64,000 nucleotides of DNA from Chrysogorgia sp. JL179-B06 (Eukaryota > Cnidaria > Anthozoa > Scleralcyonacea > Chrysogorgiidae), in the NCBI GenBank assembly GCA_035772405.1, contig JAYKKM010000224.1:124001-188000 (forward strand). Reading direction: 5' to 3'. The notes beneath the pieces were generated by a model that ran no database searches, was not told the DNA's origin, and worked only from the letters and a program-made list of their open reading frames with translations. The position numbers were made by a program, and so were the translations under genes. The first letter of the stretch is position 1. Each line of letters starts with the position of its first letter. Below, piece by piece: positions 12,184 to 22,897 of this stretch.

Positions 12184-13814
12184 TTATAACATATATTTGC
12201 TTACTAAATAGCCAGACACAGCCGAAACCACTAGAACTAGCCCCAACTCTGTCGTGTTGTCACCTGGTGTCACCTTTGGTGGCTTGCCAAGTGTCTCCAG
12301 GTGATCTCCACCTTCCTGGTGTGCCACGTTTGGTGTCGTCAGACGATGCGTCGCCTTTGGCTTATCAAGTGTCTCCAGATGCTCTCCACCTTCTTGGTGT
12401 ACTTTCTTAACCTCCGTCGTTTTCGCGTAGTTTAACCCACTGTTTACTCCAAACTTCATACTCTGTGTAGCAGTCTTCAATAGGTTGTTGTACCCAGCGA
12501 TTTTGCTCTTGAGGATTACAACGTTACTTGGCATTAACCACGTAGACGGCGATAGCGCAAGATTTTGGACAACGTTAGTGTCTCTAATCGACTTGTTCAT
12601 GTTGAGAATCCACGTTGACACGTCGTAGTTTATAACACTATCCTCCACCAACTTTCGGAACTCTTGTTGAGTCTCTAGACTGCCTGCAGAACCACCAACG
12701 ACTGATACACGTGTTCTCGCTTGTGCACCAAGTGTGGAGTAAACAAAGGCCTCTATGGACTGATTTAGATATTGTCTCCCAATATTGGTGAGACCATTCG
12801 ACATCAGAGGAACGTATCGTTTGTAGTCGTTCTTAACGTCGTTAATCGTGAAGACTCTCTCCTCACCTGTTGTACCGTCCAGCAAGGACTTTACCCTGGT
12901 AGTAATGTTTTTTAGGAATCTTGTCTGTCTTACCGTACAGTTCTCCAGCGTCAAACTCTCTACTTATCGATCTCATACTCTCACCACCTTCCATCCTTCT
13001 GAGAAGTCTTCTAACAGTAAAGTACAGATGAAACCTCATTACACTCGTGATAACAGGGTGAACTTCTTGCGAGGGTGATAAGTGTTGCAACGACACTCCA
13101 CAACAGAAACTTGCACAATACGTTGCAAAACACGACCCTATAGTAGCTCTCGTTGTCGTCCCACTTTGACTTTGTCTTTGACGTGGTGATTTGTAATATT
13201 GGTAGCTTTGAGAGAAAGTAGTTATTTTGATTAACGAAGACTCTAAAGTTATTCACTGGGTAGTTCAACACGTTTTCCGTCGGATAACCATCCCAAAGTC
13301 CCCAGTGGTTCTTGTGACCTTTAGGTAATGGTTGGATAGTTCCACCAGATAGCCATATTTCTGGAAACTTGTCGTCGTGACCTTTTGGAGACTTGTTGTT
13401 GTGTAACCAAACCCACATACTCTTGTCGTTTTTGAAGGTATCACTAGTTATGTTAGTGCTTATGATGTCGTTGTTTCTAAAATATATGTCAACTCCATTA
13501 ACCTCGCCATCTTGTGAGACAGTTGGATCGAACTCAAACTTGCTCAAAGTGATGTGAGGGTACTTTTTCACTAGATTCAGCTTAGCCACTCGTACGGCGT
13601 TAGATATCTCTTTTTGATTAACTATCATTGGTTTGTTTATCGTTAGATACTTAGTATACTCCGGTTTACTCTTAAACCTACTTGAGTCTATCGAAACGTC
13701 ACCAATATTAGTTTTCGTCACGAAGAATATATGTATATGCATATTGTCGTCAACATCAAGAAAAAACCTATTCTTGTCAGCATAAGGATACTTTCTTTTG
13801 AACGCATCCATCAT
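12184..13814 (-). pseudogene. Tail-anchored Polinton protein, copy 1, frameshifted
   Basis: Counterpart of the intact 542-residue gene at 54184-55812. Extra bases near 12887 (C) and 13127 (A) split it into three open pieces. One substitution near 12353 changes Val to Ala in the C-terminal repeat. Confidence 0.75.
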
Positions 13815-13831
13815 AACATACCGTACGTTAT

Positions 13832-14170
13832 ATGAGAGTGGTAGTATTGATTAGTGGTTCAACGAAAACTGTAGACCTACCAGAGTCAACTCTAGCAACT
13901 AACTCAGACCCTTACTTACTAGTGAAGGAGGCAACCATCTTTTGGGACTACGTTAACGTAACCACAGCTAACAACAAGACAACTTATAACAGTAATAACC
14001 ACGTTTTTAGTCCTGGGTACCACACCTTTAAAATGATCGCCGACGACTTGAGAGAGTTAGGAGACGTGAAGCTAGTGGCTAACAGACATGACTCGACGTG
14101 TACGATAACAACTGATCAACAAATAGTACTGTTTAAATTTGGACAACTCTTGGGATTTGACGAAAACACT
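13832..14170 (+). pseudogene. Penton-like minor capsid gene, copy 1, truncated at the chimeric junction
   Basis: The first 113 codons match the intact gene at 55830-56474. After 14170 the sequence belongs to another Polinton and the frame runs on for 28 unrelated codons to 14254. The product would lack the second half of the protein. Confidence 0.85.
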
Positions 14171-14345
14171 CTAGGGTGGCGAGTGGAGCTATGGTTATAT
14201 TGTTGGAACACTTGGTGTTATCATTGCTGGTGCTTCACTATGGTACACAATTAGCAGTGAAAAAGAACCTGTGAGTACTGCACCAGCACCTGTGTCAGAG
14301 AGTCATAAAACTCGTCGTCCAGCGCTAGACACATTTGATTCTTGA
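14171..14345 (+). pseudogene. Single-span membrane protein of Polinton B, 5' truncated
   Basis: The frame ending at 14345 encodes a membrane span (YGYIVGTLGVIIAGASL) and a basic tail. It is homologous to the C-terminal half of the 97-residue protein at 51189-51482. The 5' part is lost at the junction, and an in-frame TAG sits at 14172-14174, so the first few bases may be junction filler. Confidence 0.7.
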
Positions 14346-14368
14346 ACAAAACACACGACAATGTATAT

Positions 14369-14605
14369 ATGGCTGCGATCGATCGAAAAGAACTTATGAA
14401 CGAATTGTACGACGCGCTACTTGTTACGACTGGTGCTGTGGCAGTGAGTATGATTTCGAAAAAGGCTTTGGGAGAACCACTGGGAACACCAGAGACTGTG
14501 AAAGGCACAGTGAAACTCGCTGCAGCTGTTGGTGCAGGAACGCTGTTAGTAAAGTGGTTGCAATCAAAAAAGTGGATACCGACAGATCCATTCAAATCAA
14601 TGTAA
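14369..14605 (+). CDS. Small Polinton membrane protein, 78 aa, element B
   Basis: Homologous along its length to the 77-residue protein at 50938-51171: both begin M-A-(A/S)-I-D-R-K-E-L-M-N-E-L and both have two hydrophobic stretches separated by the EPLGTPE(T/S)VKGT motif. I chose the ATG at 14369 over an upstream one at 14342 because homology begins there and a TATAT box touches it. Membrane location is predicted; function unknown. I recognise this as a standard cargo gene of cnidarian-type Polintons. Confidence 0.72.
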   Translation: MAAIDRKELMNELYDALLVTTGAVAVSMISKKALGEPLGTPETVKGTVKLAAAVGAGTLLVKWLQSKKWIPTDPFKSM

Positions 14606-14609
14606 GTTA

Positions 14610-15029
14610 ATGGCGAGCGTTGTGGCTGGAGGGATATTTAATGCAGTGGCTTTTGCAGGCGCTGGCTTTATGTTTTCAAAGTTTAACCACTCAGGCTATG
14701 AAGCTGAGATGAAAAGACATAACCATGCGTTGGAACAGCTAGCCAGTGCGAAAGAAGTGTGGTATGAGAATGAAGTCGCTAAGAAAGATAAGATCCAGCG
14801 TTTACGACAACGGCTCTCTGATGCTAACGCTGACATCAACGACACAAACCACGCGTTGGAAGAACTTAGAAGCGTAATGACCATACAGTACAGCGGACGA
14901 GTGTTCACTGACCTCCCGAAGATTGCGGATTACTACCAACCGAGTGCGGAAATGAAGGAATACCAATTATTGTTTGTTAGCGCGCTAGGCTTGGGTAGTG
15001 GAATAGTAGTGTGGGTACTAGTTCGGTGA
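14610..15029 (+). CDS. Membrane/coiled-coil Polinton protein, 139 aa, element B
   Basis: Homologue of 50505-50921. An N-terminal hydrophobic segment rich in Ala/Gly (residues 1-22) is followed by a charged coiled coil (about 28-88) containing the shared run LSDANADINDTNHAL, then a C-terminal hydrophobic segment (about 118-138). Starts four bases after the previous stop, so the genes are tightly packed in one direction. Likely a virion or assembly membrane protein by context; function unknown. Confidence 0.72.
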   Translation: MASVVAGGIFNAVAFAGAGFMFSKFNHSGYEAEMKRHNHALEQLASAKEVWYENEVAKKDKIQRLRQRLSDANADINDTNHALEELRSVMTIQYSGRVFTDLPKIADYYQPSAEMKEYQLLFVSALGLGSGIVVWVLVR

Positions 15030-15053
15030 AAAAATGTTGGAGTAGTATAAGCG

Positions 15054-15632
15054 ATGGACAAACTTATGAGGCAGATGAGTTATGGCTTGACAATTGACGA
15101 GATCGCGAATGAGATGCAAACTGAGTGTGGAGACACCTTCAGAATTTACTACTGCTCGGATTGTGACGTTGTGAAACATGTGACTGACTGCGGTGGGTAC
15201 GCGTGTCCAAAGTGTGGCGACATTGAATGGGGTTACACTCAGAGTTATAGCGACATGAGACTCACACGATTAAAAAGCGTTCACAAACGGTCTTGGTGGA
15301 TGGGAAGGAGACTACGGAATGTTGTGAAGGGTGAGCACCTTGAGTTGATAAAAGAGGACTTCTTGAAAGTTGTCAATGTGCTGCACTCATGCAATTTGGT
15401 AAAGGGTAGAAATGTCAGCAGATATGGATACTACATTATTAGGTTGTGCCATAGAAGACGAGTCGAGACACTCAAGAAGGTGTCAGACCTCAAAGACGGG
15501 AAGGTGAAAGACTTGTTCGACGATAATTTGTTTGGGGTGGCGTACCCAAAGCTAGGATGGTGCGAAAGTGGTGACAATTATTACGACGAGTGGTTTAGGA
15601 AAAAAACAAGTGTAGTATATAGAAGCCAATGA
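15054..15632 (+). CDS. VLTF3-like zinc-ribbon protein, element B
   Basis: 192 residues, homologous to 49708-50280. A CxxC...CxxC zinc ribbon at about residues 33-57 (YYCSDCD and ACPKCGD) is followed by a helical region with an SVHKRSWWMGRRL stretch. The ribbon plus a Y/H-rich helical domain resembles viral late transcription factor 3 of large DNA viruses and Polintons; this is from pattern only. Its stop overlaps the polymerase start (ATGA at 15629-15632), implying coupled or co-transcribed expression. A GTAGTATAAG box lies just before the start. Confidence 0.5.
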   Translation: MDKLMRQMSYGLTIDEIANEMQTECGDTFRIYYCSDCDVVKHVTDCGGYACPKCGDIEWGYTQSYSDMRLTRLKSVHKRSWWMGRRLRNVVKGEHLELIKEDFLKVVNVLHSCNLVKGRNVSRYGYYIIRLCHRRRVETLKKVSDLKDGKVKDLFDDNLFGVAYPKLGWCESGDNYYDEWFRKKTSVVYRSQ

Positions 15633-18600
15633 GTCGGACTGTGAAAAACCCACTGACAAAAAGACGGGCGCATAAGACGAGTGCAGCCGTTGTCAATTCA
15701 CTAACAGATGAAGCGACCAACGTTCACGGCTTCTTTAGAGATCAAGAGGGACAACCTGTAGTCGAAGACCTCGCACCGTCAACGCATCTGTTGGATCGAG
15801 CACTGAGAGGGTTCACAAGGTCCTATGGAGTCGAAGTAATTGACGACAGAGACATCAATCAGGTAAATGGTAGTAGAAGCGCTGTCACTAACCTTTTGAG
15901 ACGTGAATTAGGTGAGACCAACGGAATGAAAGTGGTAGAGACAGTCAAGGTCACTTTTGAGAAAGTTTTAGAACTCAATAAGACCACATACAAAACTGCC
16001 TACTTTAACAGCGAAACGTTCGTCGTCATTAACGAGCATGACATCGAGGATGTTGCCAATCGTGGATCGGAACAGATCTTGACGCGGATAGCTGGGTGGT
16101 TATCTGAGGGGTCTGGATGGACTATCGACAAAATAGATGCGCACTACGTCAATGTCGCTATTTACAGACCTTTGCATGGGAGTAGCTACATTGCGTTGCC
16201 AAAGGAGCTGCGCAACAGTATGAAGGGTCTGATAAATGTAAATAACGATGATGACAACGAGTGCTTTAGATGGTGCCACCTAGCGCATAAGTTTCCTGTT
16301 GGAAAACACTCTGACAGAACGTCAAAGTACGTCAGACATGTTAGTGAGCTGAATTATGACGGAATTGACTTCCCAGTCACACTCAAAGACTACAACAAGA
16401 TCGAAAAGGCGAATGATATTAGCATAAATGTTTTTGGGTATGAAGATAAGCAGCCATTCCCTGTGTACGTTTCTAAGGAGGCGTATCCTGACCATATGGA
16501 CCTACTGTTGATAACTAACGACGTGGGCAACAAGCATTATGTGTACATTCGCGACTTTAACAAATTCATGTACCGTCAGACAAAGTATAAGGCGAGAAAG
16601 CACTTTTGCAGGTATTGTTTGCAGTGTTTCACCCGCGCGGACGTGCTTGAAAGTCATATCGAAGTATGTTTGGTCATTAATGGGAAGCAAGCTATTAAAA
16701 TGCCGCAAAAAGGTGCGAAAGTGAAATACGAGAATTTTAGCAGACAATTAAATGTACCATTTGTGGTGTATGCAGACTTCGAGGCTATCACACAGAAGGT
16801 GGACACAACAACACCATCGAGCGAGTGTAGCTACACAAACGCTTACCAGAGGCACGTTGACTGTGGTTATGGGTATAAATTGGTTTGTTGCTACGACAAT
16901 GAGTATAGTAAGCCAGTAAAAGTGTATCGCGGTGAAAATGCAGTTAACAAGTTCATTGGGGAGATGTTAGAAATTGTCGAATATTGTAAAGAAACATCTG
17001 AGAGTCACTTTAACAAAGAAATGATACTGACTGATGACGATAAGAAGAACTTTGACGAGGCTAAAAGTTGTCATATTTGCAGTGTCGAGTACACTGGCGC
17101 TGACGTTAGAGTGAGAGACCACTGTCACGTGTCAGGTAAGTACAGAGGGTCCGCACATCGTCAGTGTAACGTGAACTTTAAGTTGACTGATAAAATACCT
17201 GTGATCTTTCATAACTTACGCGGTTACGATAGTCATTTCATCATGCAGGAGATTGGCAAGTTTGGTCAAGACATAAATGTGATACCGAACAACATGGAGA
17301 AGTACATGGCGTTCATGCTTGGAAAAAACTTAGTATTTTTGGACAGCTTTCAGTTCATGAGTAGTGGTCTAGACAACTTGGTGAAGAACCTACCAAGGGA
17401 CGCTTTCAAATACACGTCAGAAGTGTTTCGCGATGAGGGGTTGGCACTTATGACAAGAAAGGGGGTCTATCCCTACGATTATATGGACTCCTTTAATAAA
17501 TTCGATAAACGCGAGCTACCCTCCAAAAAAGACTTTTACAGCGTTCTGAATGATGAGCACATTACGGAAGAAATGTACGAGCGCGCCATCGATGTGTGGG
17601 ACTACTTCGACGTTGAAAACATGGGTGGGTATCACGACCTGTATTTGAAAAGCGATGTGCTCTTGCTTGCCGACGTTTTTGAGAACTTTAGAGAGACATG
17701 CCATCGCGAGTATAAGTTAGACCCGTGTCACTATTTCACATCGCCTGGGTTGGCTTGGGATGCTATGCTGAAGATGACTGGAGTGGAGCTTGAGTTATTG
17801 TCCGACATCGACATGTTCCAGTTCGTAGAATTAGGTATGCGAGGTGGTGTGAGCTACATATGCAACAGACATGGCGTGGCGAATAATAAGTATATGGAAG
17901 GGTATGACAAAGAGCAAGAGTCGAAGTATTTGATGTACCTTGACGCCAACAATTTGTATGGGTGGGCGATGAGTCGAAGTCTACCCACGGGCGGCTTCAA
18001 GTGGTTGACTGAGAAAGAAATAGAAAAAGTTAATCTGCACGACTATCACAACAATAGCAAAAAGGGTTTACTGCTTGAAGTCGACTTGGAGTATCCAGAC
18101 CATTTGCATGACCTACACAACGACTACCCGTTGACTCCTGAGAAGATGGAGATAACCGTTGACATGTTGTCGGAGTACTGCACGAAAATCAAAAATAAAT
18201 TTAATGTGAGTGTTGGTGGTGTGAAGAAGTTGGTGACTAATTTGATGGACAAAAAAAAGTATGTGTGTCACTATGGAAATCTGCAGTTGTATATGGATCT
18301 TGGGTTAAAAATCAATAAGATTCACAGGGTCCTGCAGTTTGACCAGTCCAAGTGGCTAGGCAAGTACATCGACTTTAACACAGTCAAAAGAACTGCGGCT
18401 AAGAACGCTTTTGAGAAGGACTTCTTCAAGTTGATGAACAACAGTGTGTTCGGAAAAACGATGGAAAACTTGAGGAAGCGTGTGGACGTAAGATTAGTGA
18501 CCACTGCGAAGAAATTAGAAAAGCTTGTCTCAAAGCCAACGTTTGTGTCTTGCAAGATATTTAGCGAGAACTTAGTTGCTGTCCACAAAGTTAAAGAAAC

Positions 18601-19241
18601 GTTGACACTAAATAGACCTGCATATGTGGGTATGTGCATACTAGACTTGAGTAAAACGCTGATGTACAATTTTCACTACAATTATATTATGAAAAAAGTA
18701 CTCTAGCGACACCTGTAGATTGCACTTCACTGACACTGACAGTCTATTGTACTCAATCAAAACTGACGACGTTTATTCCGACTTTATGATGGAGTGCGAA
18801 AAGTTTGACAATAGCGACTATCCCGCAGACAGCCCATTCTTTTTTAGAGAGAATAAGAAAGTTATTGGGAAGATGAAGGACGAGTGCGCTGGAACGCCAA
18901 TTGTTGAGTTCGTCGGGTTGCGCAGTAAAATGTACAGCTATTTGAAAGAGGGTGGAGGCGGCGGGAAAACCGCTAAAGGTATTAGAAAAAATATAATTAA
19001 AAAAGTAATCAGACACGAAGATTACAAAAGTGTGTTACTTGAGCAGAAACAGTTGCGACACACAATGAAGACCATTAGAAGTGTCAAACATCAGCTAGGT
19101 AGCTACGAAATTAATAAAGTGTCGTTATCCTGTTTTGACGATAAACGATACCTCTTAAAAAATGGTGTCGACTCCTACGCGTATGGCCACAAAAACATTG
19201 TAGTGAGAGACACCACTGAGAGTAGTGAGCAAACGGACTAA
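15629..19241 (+). pseudogene. polB: Protein-primed family B DNA polymerase of Polinton B, one frameshift
   Basis: Open for 1025 codons to 18706, then continuing in another frame from about 18697 to 19241. Exo I has YADFEAIT near residue 383 and Exo II has FHNLRGYDSHF near 529. Exo III has YHDLYLKSDVLLLAD near 668. Polymerase motif A (YLDANNLYGWAM, about 770) and motif B (KLMNNSVFGKT, about 933) are present, and motif C (FTDTDS) lies just after the break. An endonuclease VII-like cysteine/histidine cluster (CHIC, DHCHVSGKYRGSAH, CN) lies between Exo I and Exo II at about 480-514, as in other Polinton polymerases. The break is at a run of six A near 18690, where one surplus A would explain it. 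About as long as element A's gene when both pieces are counted. Confidence 0.92.
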
Positions 19242-19326
19242 CTCGCAAAACGATTGGCTATTTGTTAGCCAATGTTGTTAACCAATCAAAAGAGCACCAT
19301 TTCGCTATCCATTTGGATAAACATCA

Positions 19327-19357
19327 CCACTAGAATCAAAATCTAGTGGTTTTTTTT
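19327..19357 (+). terminator. Terminator-like hairpin with T8 tail in Polinton B
   Basis: CCACTAGA pairs perfectly with TCTAGTGG around a seven-base loop and is followed by eight T, 86 bp past the polymerase stop. The shape matches a bacterial intrinsic terminator, and a T-run could also stop RNA polymerase III or a virus-like polymerase. In an animal genome its role is uncertain. Confidence 0.45.
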
Positions 19358-19393
19358 CGCGCGTAAATTGAGACAACAGCAGAACGCGTCGGT

Positions 19394-19556
19394 TGAAATG
19401 ACACTCTCTATTTTTTAATATGTGGGAGTGAGCTCGTACCACATTTTATTTTTTAACACGCGAAAATGTTGAAATGACACTTTCTATTTTTTCCTAAATG
19501 TAATTTGACATAAATTTGTGAGAATTTTGAAACGACGCTCTCTATTTTTTAAATGT
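19394..19556 (+). repeat. Three direct repeats near the Polinton B terminus
   Basis: Units of about 22-26 bp around the core GACRCTYTCTATTTTTT recur three times at spacings of about 77 and 60 bp, close to the terminal hairpin. They could be binding sites for a replication or integration protein; this is inference. Confidence 0.6.
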
Positions 19557-19692
19557 GGCTGAAATGGTGTCAAATTTAGCGAGAGTCGCTATTTAGTATA
19601 AATTTGGTATTGTTTCGCTAATCTCGCATGTGTTTGACATCAATTTAGTAGAAAACGCGTGAGGGGTGTCTAGATTGACTAACGATCGTTGT

Positions 19693-19861
19693 AGTAGTAT
19701 AGCAAGTAGGGCTGCGAGCTTATTCGACGTCAAACGTGAATATAAACACCAAAACATCGTCAAATTTGTCGAATCGCGATTTGGCAAAATTTGGTGATGT
19801 TTTGGTGTTTATATTCACGTTTGACGTCGATTGGGCTCGCAGCCCTACTTGCTATACTACT
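19693..19861. repeat. Right terminal foldback hairpin of Polinton B
   Basis: 169 bp with long inverted arms. AGTAGTATAGCAAGTAGGG at the inner end is repeated as its reverse complement at the outer end, with GACGTCAAACGTGAATAT arms nearer the middle. Same design as both ends of element A with different interior sequence. Confidence 0.9.
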
Positions 19862-20274
19862 TTTCGTATGACAATCCGAAGCTTGCCACACTCATCAGGT
19901 GAATGATATATAGCTTACAGTGCAGTAGAATATAATATGAGATGCATGCGTCAAATAGGGATAGTGTTACAATTACATAGGGATTAGGTGGGAAATTTAC
20001 ATAACGGATGTTTACATAACAGATATTTCTTTCGATGACGACAGGTGGATATCAGTTCGTTTCGTTTGTTAAGAGAGCTTAGTTCGGGATGATATATAAT
20101 TACAAATTTTTCATGTAGGCATAAATTACATCGTTTTGACTTGTTAGAGTAGGGTTGGCATTGTTTTAGGATTTTCCAGTTAATAGTATAAGGGGTGTTA
20201 GTTTCTTTTAGTGTCCATATATATATATATATATACATCATCACAGTCAAAGACTTGATGAGGATATACCACAC
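19862..20274 (-). mobile_element. Penelope-like element fragment, GIY-YIG C-terminal end
   Basis: The minus-strand frame at about 20017-20214 encodes the end of a GIY-YIG domain: [17 protein letters not shown] and LNKRNEL are typical of Penelope-like endonucleases. Downstream, reading leftward, a CACCTGATGAGTGTGGC tail resembles the 3' ends of these elements. Polinton B appears inserted in that tail. The N-terminal reverse transcriptase part is absent. Confidence 0.65.
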
Positions 20275-20728
20275 TGCATAAATTATAAACCATCAAGAAT
20301 GTAAAAGTCTATAACAACTCAGTGTGCTTTGCGCACTTTTACTGGCTGAAATGACAAAACATAATTACAGTGTCTGGCTATCATGAGCAACTGTGGACAG
20401 CTGTTTCGCTCTCTTGGAGCTCGTCAGCACAGATAGCCAGACACTGCAATTATGTTTTGTCATTTCAGCCAGTAAAAGTGCGCAATGCACACTGAGTTGT
20501 TATAGACTTTTCCATTCTTGATGGTTTATAATTTATGCAGTGTGGTATATCCCACATCAAGTCTTTGACTGTGATGATGTATATAACTTTTTGATGTGAC
20601 GAACTCCAAGAGAGCGAAACAGCTGTCCGCAGTTGCTCATGATCAGACACTGCAGTTATGTTTTGTCATTTCAGCCAGTAAAAGTGCGCAATGCACACTG
20701 AGTTGTTATAGACTTTTACATTCTTGAT

Positions 20729-20740
<12 letters not shown>
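20233..20740. repeat. Complex foldback repeat from Penelope-like tails
   Basis: 20233-20382 is largely the reverse complement of 20431-20583, and the middle part (about 20383-20424) is again inverted at 20601-20645. A third copy of the arm follows to about 20735. The core CCAAGAGAGCGAAACAGCTG resembles Penelope-like 3' tails. (TA)n runs lie at both ends. Confidence 0.8.
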
Positions 20741-20768
<28 letters not shown>

Positions 20769-20827
20769 AACTGGACACGGTTACACTTTTGACATTAGTT
20801 TATTGCATACAGTTCTGTTTCGTACAG

Positions 20828-20869
20828 ATCAGTGCTAGACTAAATGTGACTTATAAAAACACCTACAGC
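20828..20869 (+). repeat. 42-bp inverted repeat, left arm
   Basis: Perfect reverse complement of 24673-24714. The pair brackets the Penelope fragment and the LINE. Confidence 0.95.
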
Positions 20870-21258
20870 TCGAGAAGAAATGCAACTGCCCGAAAAATGC
20901 AAAGTGCCCCCTGGACGGTGAATGTCTCTCCAATGACATTGTCTACCGTGCAACAGTAACCTGCGGCAATACAACTGAAACGTACGTTGGACTGACCGGC
21001 GCAACCAGCTTCAAATCCAGATACGCAAACCACAAGGCCTCATTCAAAACGGAAACAAAACGAAACGCAACAGAACTGAGAAAACATATCTGGAATCTAA
21101 AAGACAACAATTTGAACTATGCTATCAAATGGAACATTCTATGCCGTGCTCTCCACTATTCTAATATCACAAAACGATGTAATTTATGTATAGAAGAGAA
21201 GTTTTATATTTTATGCAAACCGGGGAGCGCAACTTTGAACAAACGGAACGAACTATAG
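20857..21258 (+). pseudogene. Penelope-like GIY-YIG endonuclease, C-terminal fragment
   Basis: Open frame of about 133 codons without an ATG start. It shows a CNCP...CPLDGEC zinc-like cluster, IVYRATV, the YVGLTG core equivalent to GIY-YIG, FKSRYANHKASF, TELRKHIWNLK, then KRCNLCIEEKF and LNKRNEL. These are the ordered features of the endonuclease domain of Penelope-like retroelements. The reverse transcriptase half is missing, so this is a 5'-truncated copy. Confidence 0.75.
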
Positions 21259-21931
21259 TTAGTAAGTTTAGTTTAGTTTATTAGATTTTAGTTTATTAGA
21301 TAAAGTCCGAAAAACATTCGAAAGTGAAAGAACGAACAACAGCTCTACTCAAAACGAAAGATCCAACAACAAATTTTCTGTTCTCGAAAATGTTGACCAA
21401 CACAATATTAGCAGTCTAACCAGTAAATCAAATGAAGATGATGTGGTTAATCAAGCGACACTTGATCATAACAATGATGATCTCAACACCAGAGAAGCAA
21501 ACCTAAAAAATCCATGTGTGCCGTTACCATTGTACCGCCCAAGTGAAGTCCACTAACAGCGTTGAACTAAAGCAAAAAATAATATGTTCGCACCAACTAT
21601 TTCGACAAGCTCGCGAACCTCTAAGCCGGTGCATGTCATTAGCGATGATGGTCTAACCAAAGCATCAAAGGAAATGGATAGAAACGTCTGGCCTAAACGA
21701 AAACGTATTAGGATCGGTAGCTTGGTTGCTGAACATGCTACGAAATTTCAAAAGAATCGGCCGCTTTTAAGTCAATTAAAGGCTTTCTTATGAATATCTC
21801 CTAACATTGGCAAATGTGTCAATTCACAAATACCCGTTCGAATCCCAGCCAAAAGAATTGTAAGAAAAGCTAACCATGCAGGTCATTCAACTCGACACGG
21901 ATCAGCATGTTACACGCGCAATTCAAATAAT

Positions 21932-22897
21932 TTGATTGCAGTGAAACTTTCTAAGCCTGGGCCTACTCCTCCAAAAATAATACCTAGTTGTATGGTTATA
22001 AATGCTCGATCACTGGCTAAACCGGATGCAGCCTCTGCTTTATATATAGATTTATGTACAAATAACATAGACATCTGTTTCGTCTCTGAGACATGGCTTA
22101 ACGCCAAAATCCCATCAAGCCTTATATGCCCTAACGGCTATGTTCTTGTAAGAAAAGATCGTTATGATTTGTGACTCGGCGGAGGAGTCGCCATACTGTG
22201 TCGAAGCGATTGGAAGGTAAAACGTCTCAATTTCCAAAATAATCTGGAATGCGTGTGGTGTGACATTAGAACATCTAATACCAAATATTATGTCGCTGCG
22301 GTGTATCATCCACCAAACCCTATATATACTGAGACTGAGTTACTAGATCACTTGTCAGAAAGTTGTGAACAGATTCTCCTTTCAGAACCTAACGCAAGAA
22401 TAATCATTGCTGGAGATATCAATCAATTAAGTATAAAAGAACTTATTAGTCAGCATAATGTAGTGCAACTAGTTAAAAAGTCTACAAGAGGACAAAAAAT
22501 ACTAGATGTATTCCTGACCAACTGCCCGCACTTGTGGAAGCAACCCATCATCTTTAAAGGTTTAGTAAGGTCTGATCACTCTGCTGTACTGATTACTCCT
22601 CAACACGCTGTGAGACCAAAGAGAAAATATGTGTATTTTAGAGATGTTAGAGATCATCGAAAGTCTAATATGGGGAAGAAATTGGAAGAGTGCGACTGGA
22701 GTGGCGTCTATACTTGTAATGATGCCAGCGTAGCAGTTAGTTTGTTGAATGATATCATTATTGGGAAATTTAATGAGTCTTTTCCCCTAATTAAGGTTAA
22801 GGTGTCAACACGCAATCCTCCCTACATGTCACCACTGGTCAAACACTTATGTACGATAAGGAATAAGAATATTACGAAGGGTATAAACAATGATTAA
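21932..22897 (+). pseudogene. LINE endonuclease (EEP family) region
   Basis: One TGA at 22172-22174 interrupts an otherwise open frame. Motifs in order: NARSL near the start, DICFVSETWL, LGGGVAIL after the stop, AGDIN, and RSDHSAVL with the catalytic Asp-His near 22570. This domain nicks the target DNA for target-primed reverse transcription. The downstream piece overlaps the RT frame by a few bases. Confidence 0.8.

Larger units (their letters stand above)
3300..14170. mobile_element. Polinton A, copy 1, right part missing
   Basis: Begins with the same AGTAGTATAG terminus and hairpin as the complete element at 45309 and carries the same genes in the same order. It is cut inside the penton-like gene, where sequence from a different Polinton starts. 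Nearly every gene has one or more one-base indels. Confidence 0.93.
19242..19692. other. Non-coding region between polymerase end and terminus of Polinton B
   Basis: No ORF. Holds a TTGGCTA/TAGCCAA hairpin at 19254-19272, a hairpin followed by eight T at 19327-19357, and three direct repeats of a GAAATGACACTCTCTATTTT-type unit near 19394, 19471 and 19531. Confidence 0.75.
14171..19861. mobile_element. Polinton B, right-hand part only
   Basis: Carries diverged homologues of five element A genes and ends at 19861 with a hairpin whose outer end is AGTAGTATAGCAAG read inward, the same first ten bases as element A. The left part is missing because the segment starts at the chimeric junction. The six bases after the end are TTTCGT, a candidate target site with no partner in this window. 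Compared with A, the polymerase gene lies in the opposite orientation relative to its neighbours. Confidence 0.88.

Noticed and set aside
3300..14170. Treating copy 1 as an independent Polinton insertion
   Set aside because: It shares the same host flank and GTCATA target site as copy 2, so it is a duplication of one insertion and not a second event.
18685..18700. Programmed -1 ribosomal frameshift at AAAAAAG in the element B polymerase
   Set aside because: The heptamer is not in the phase needed for the X XXY YYZ rule and the required shift is +1 or -2, so a homopolymer indel is more likely.
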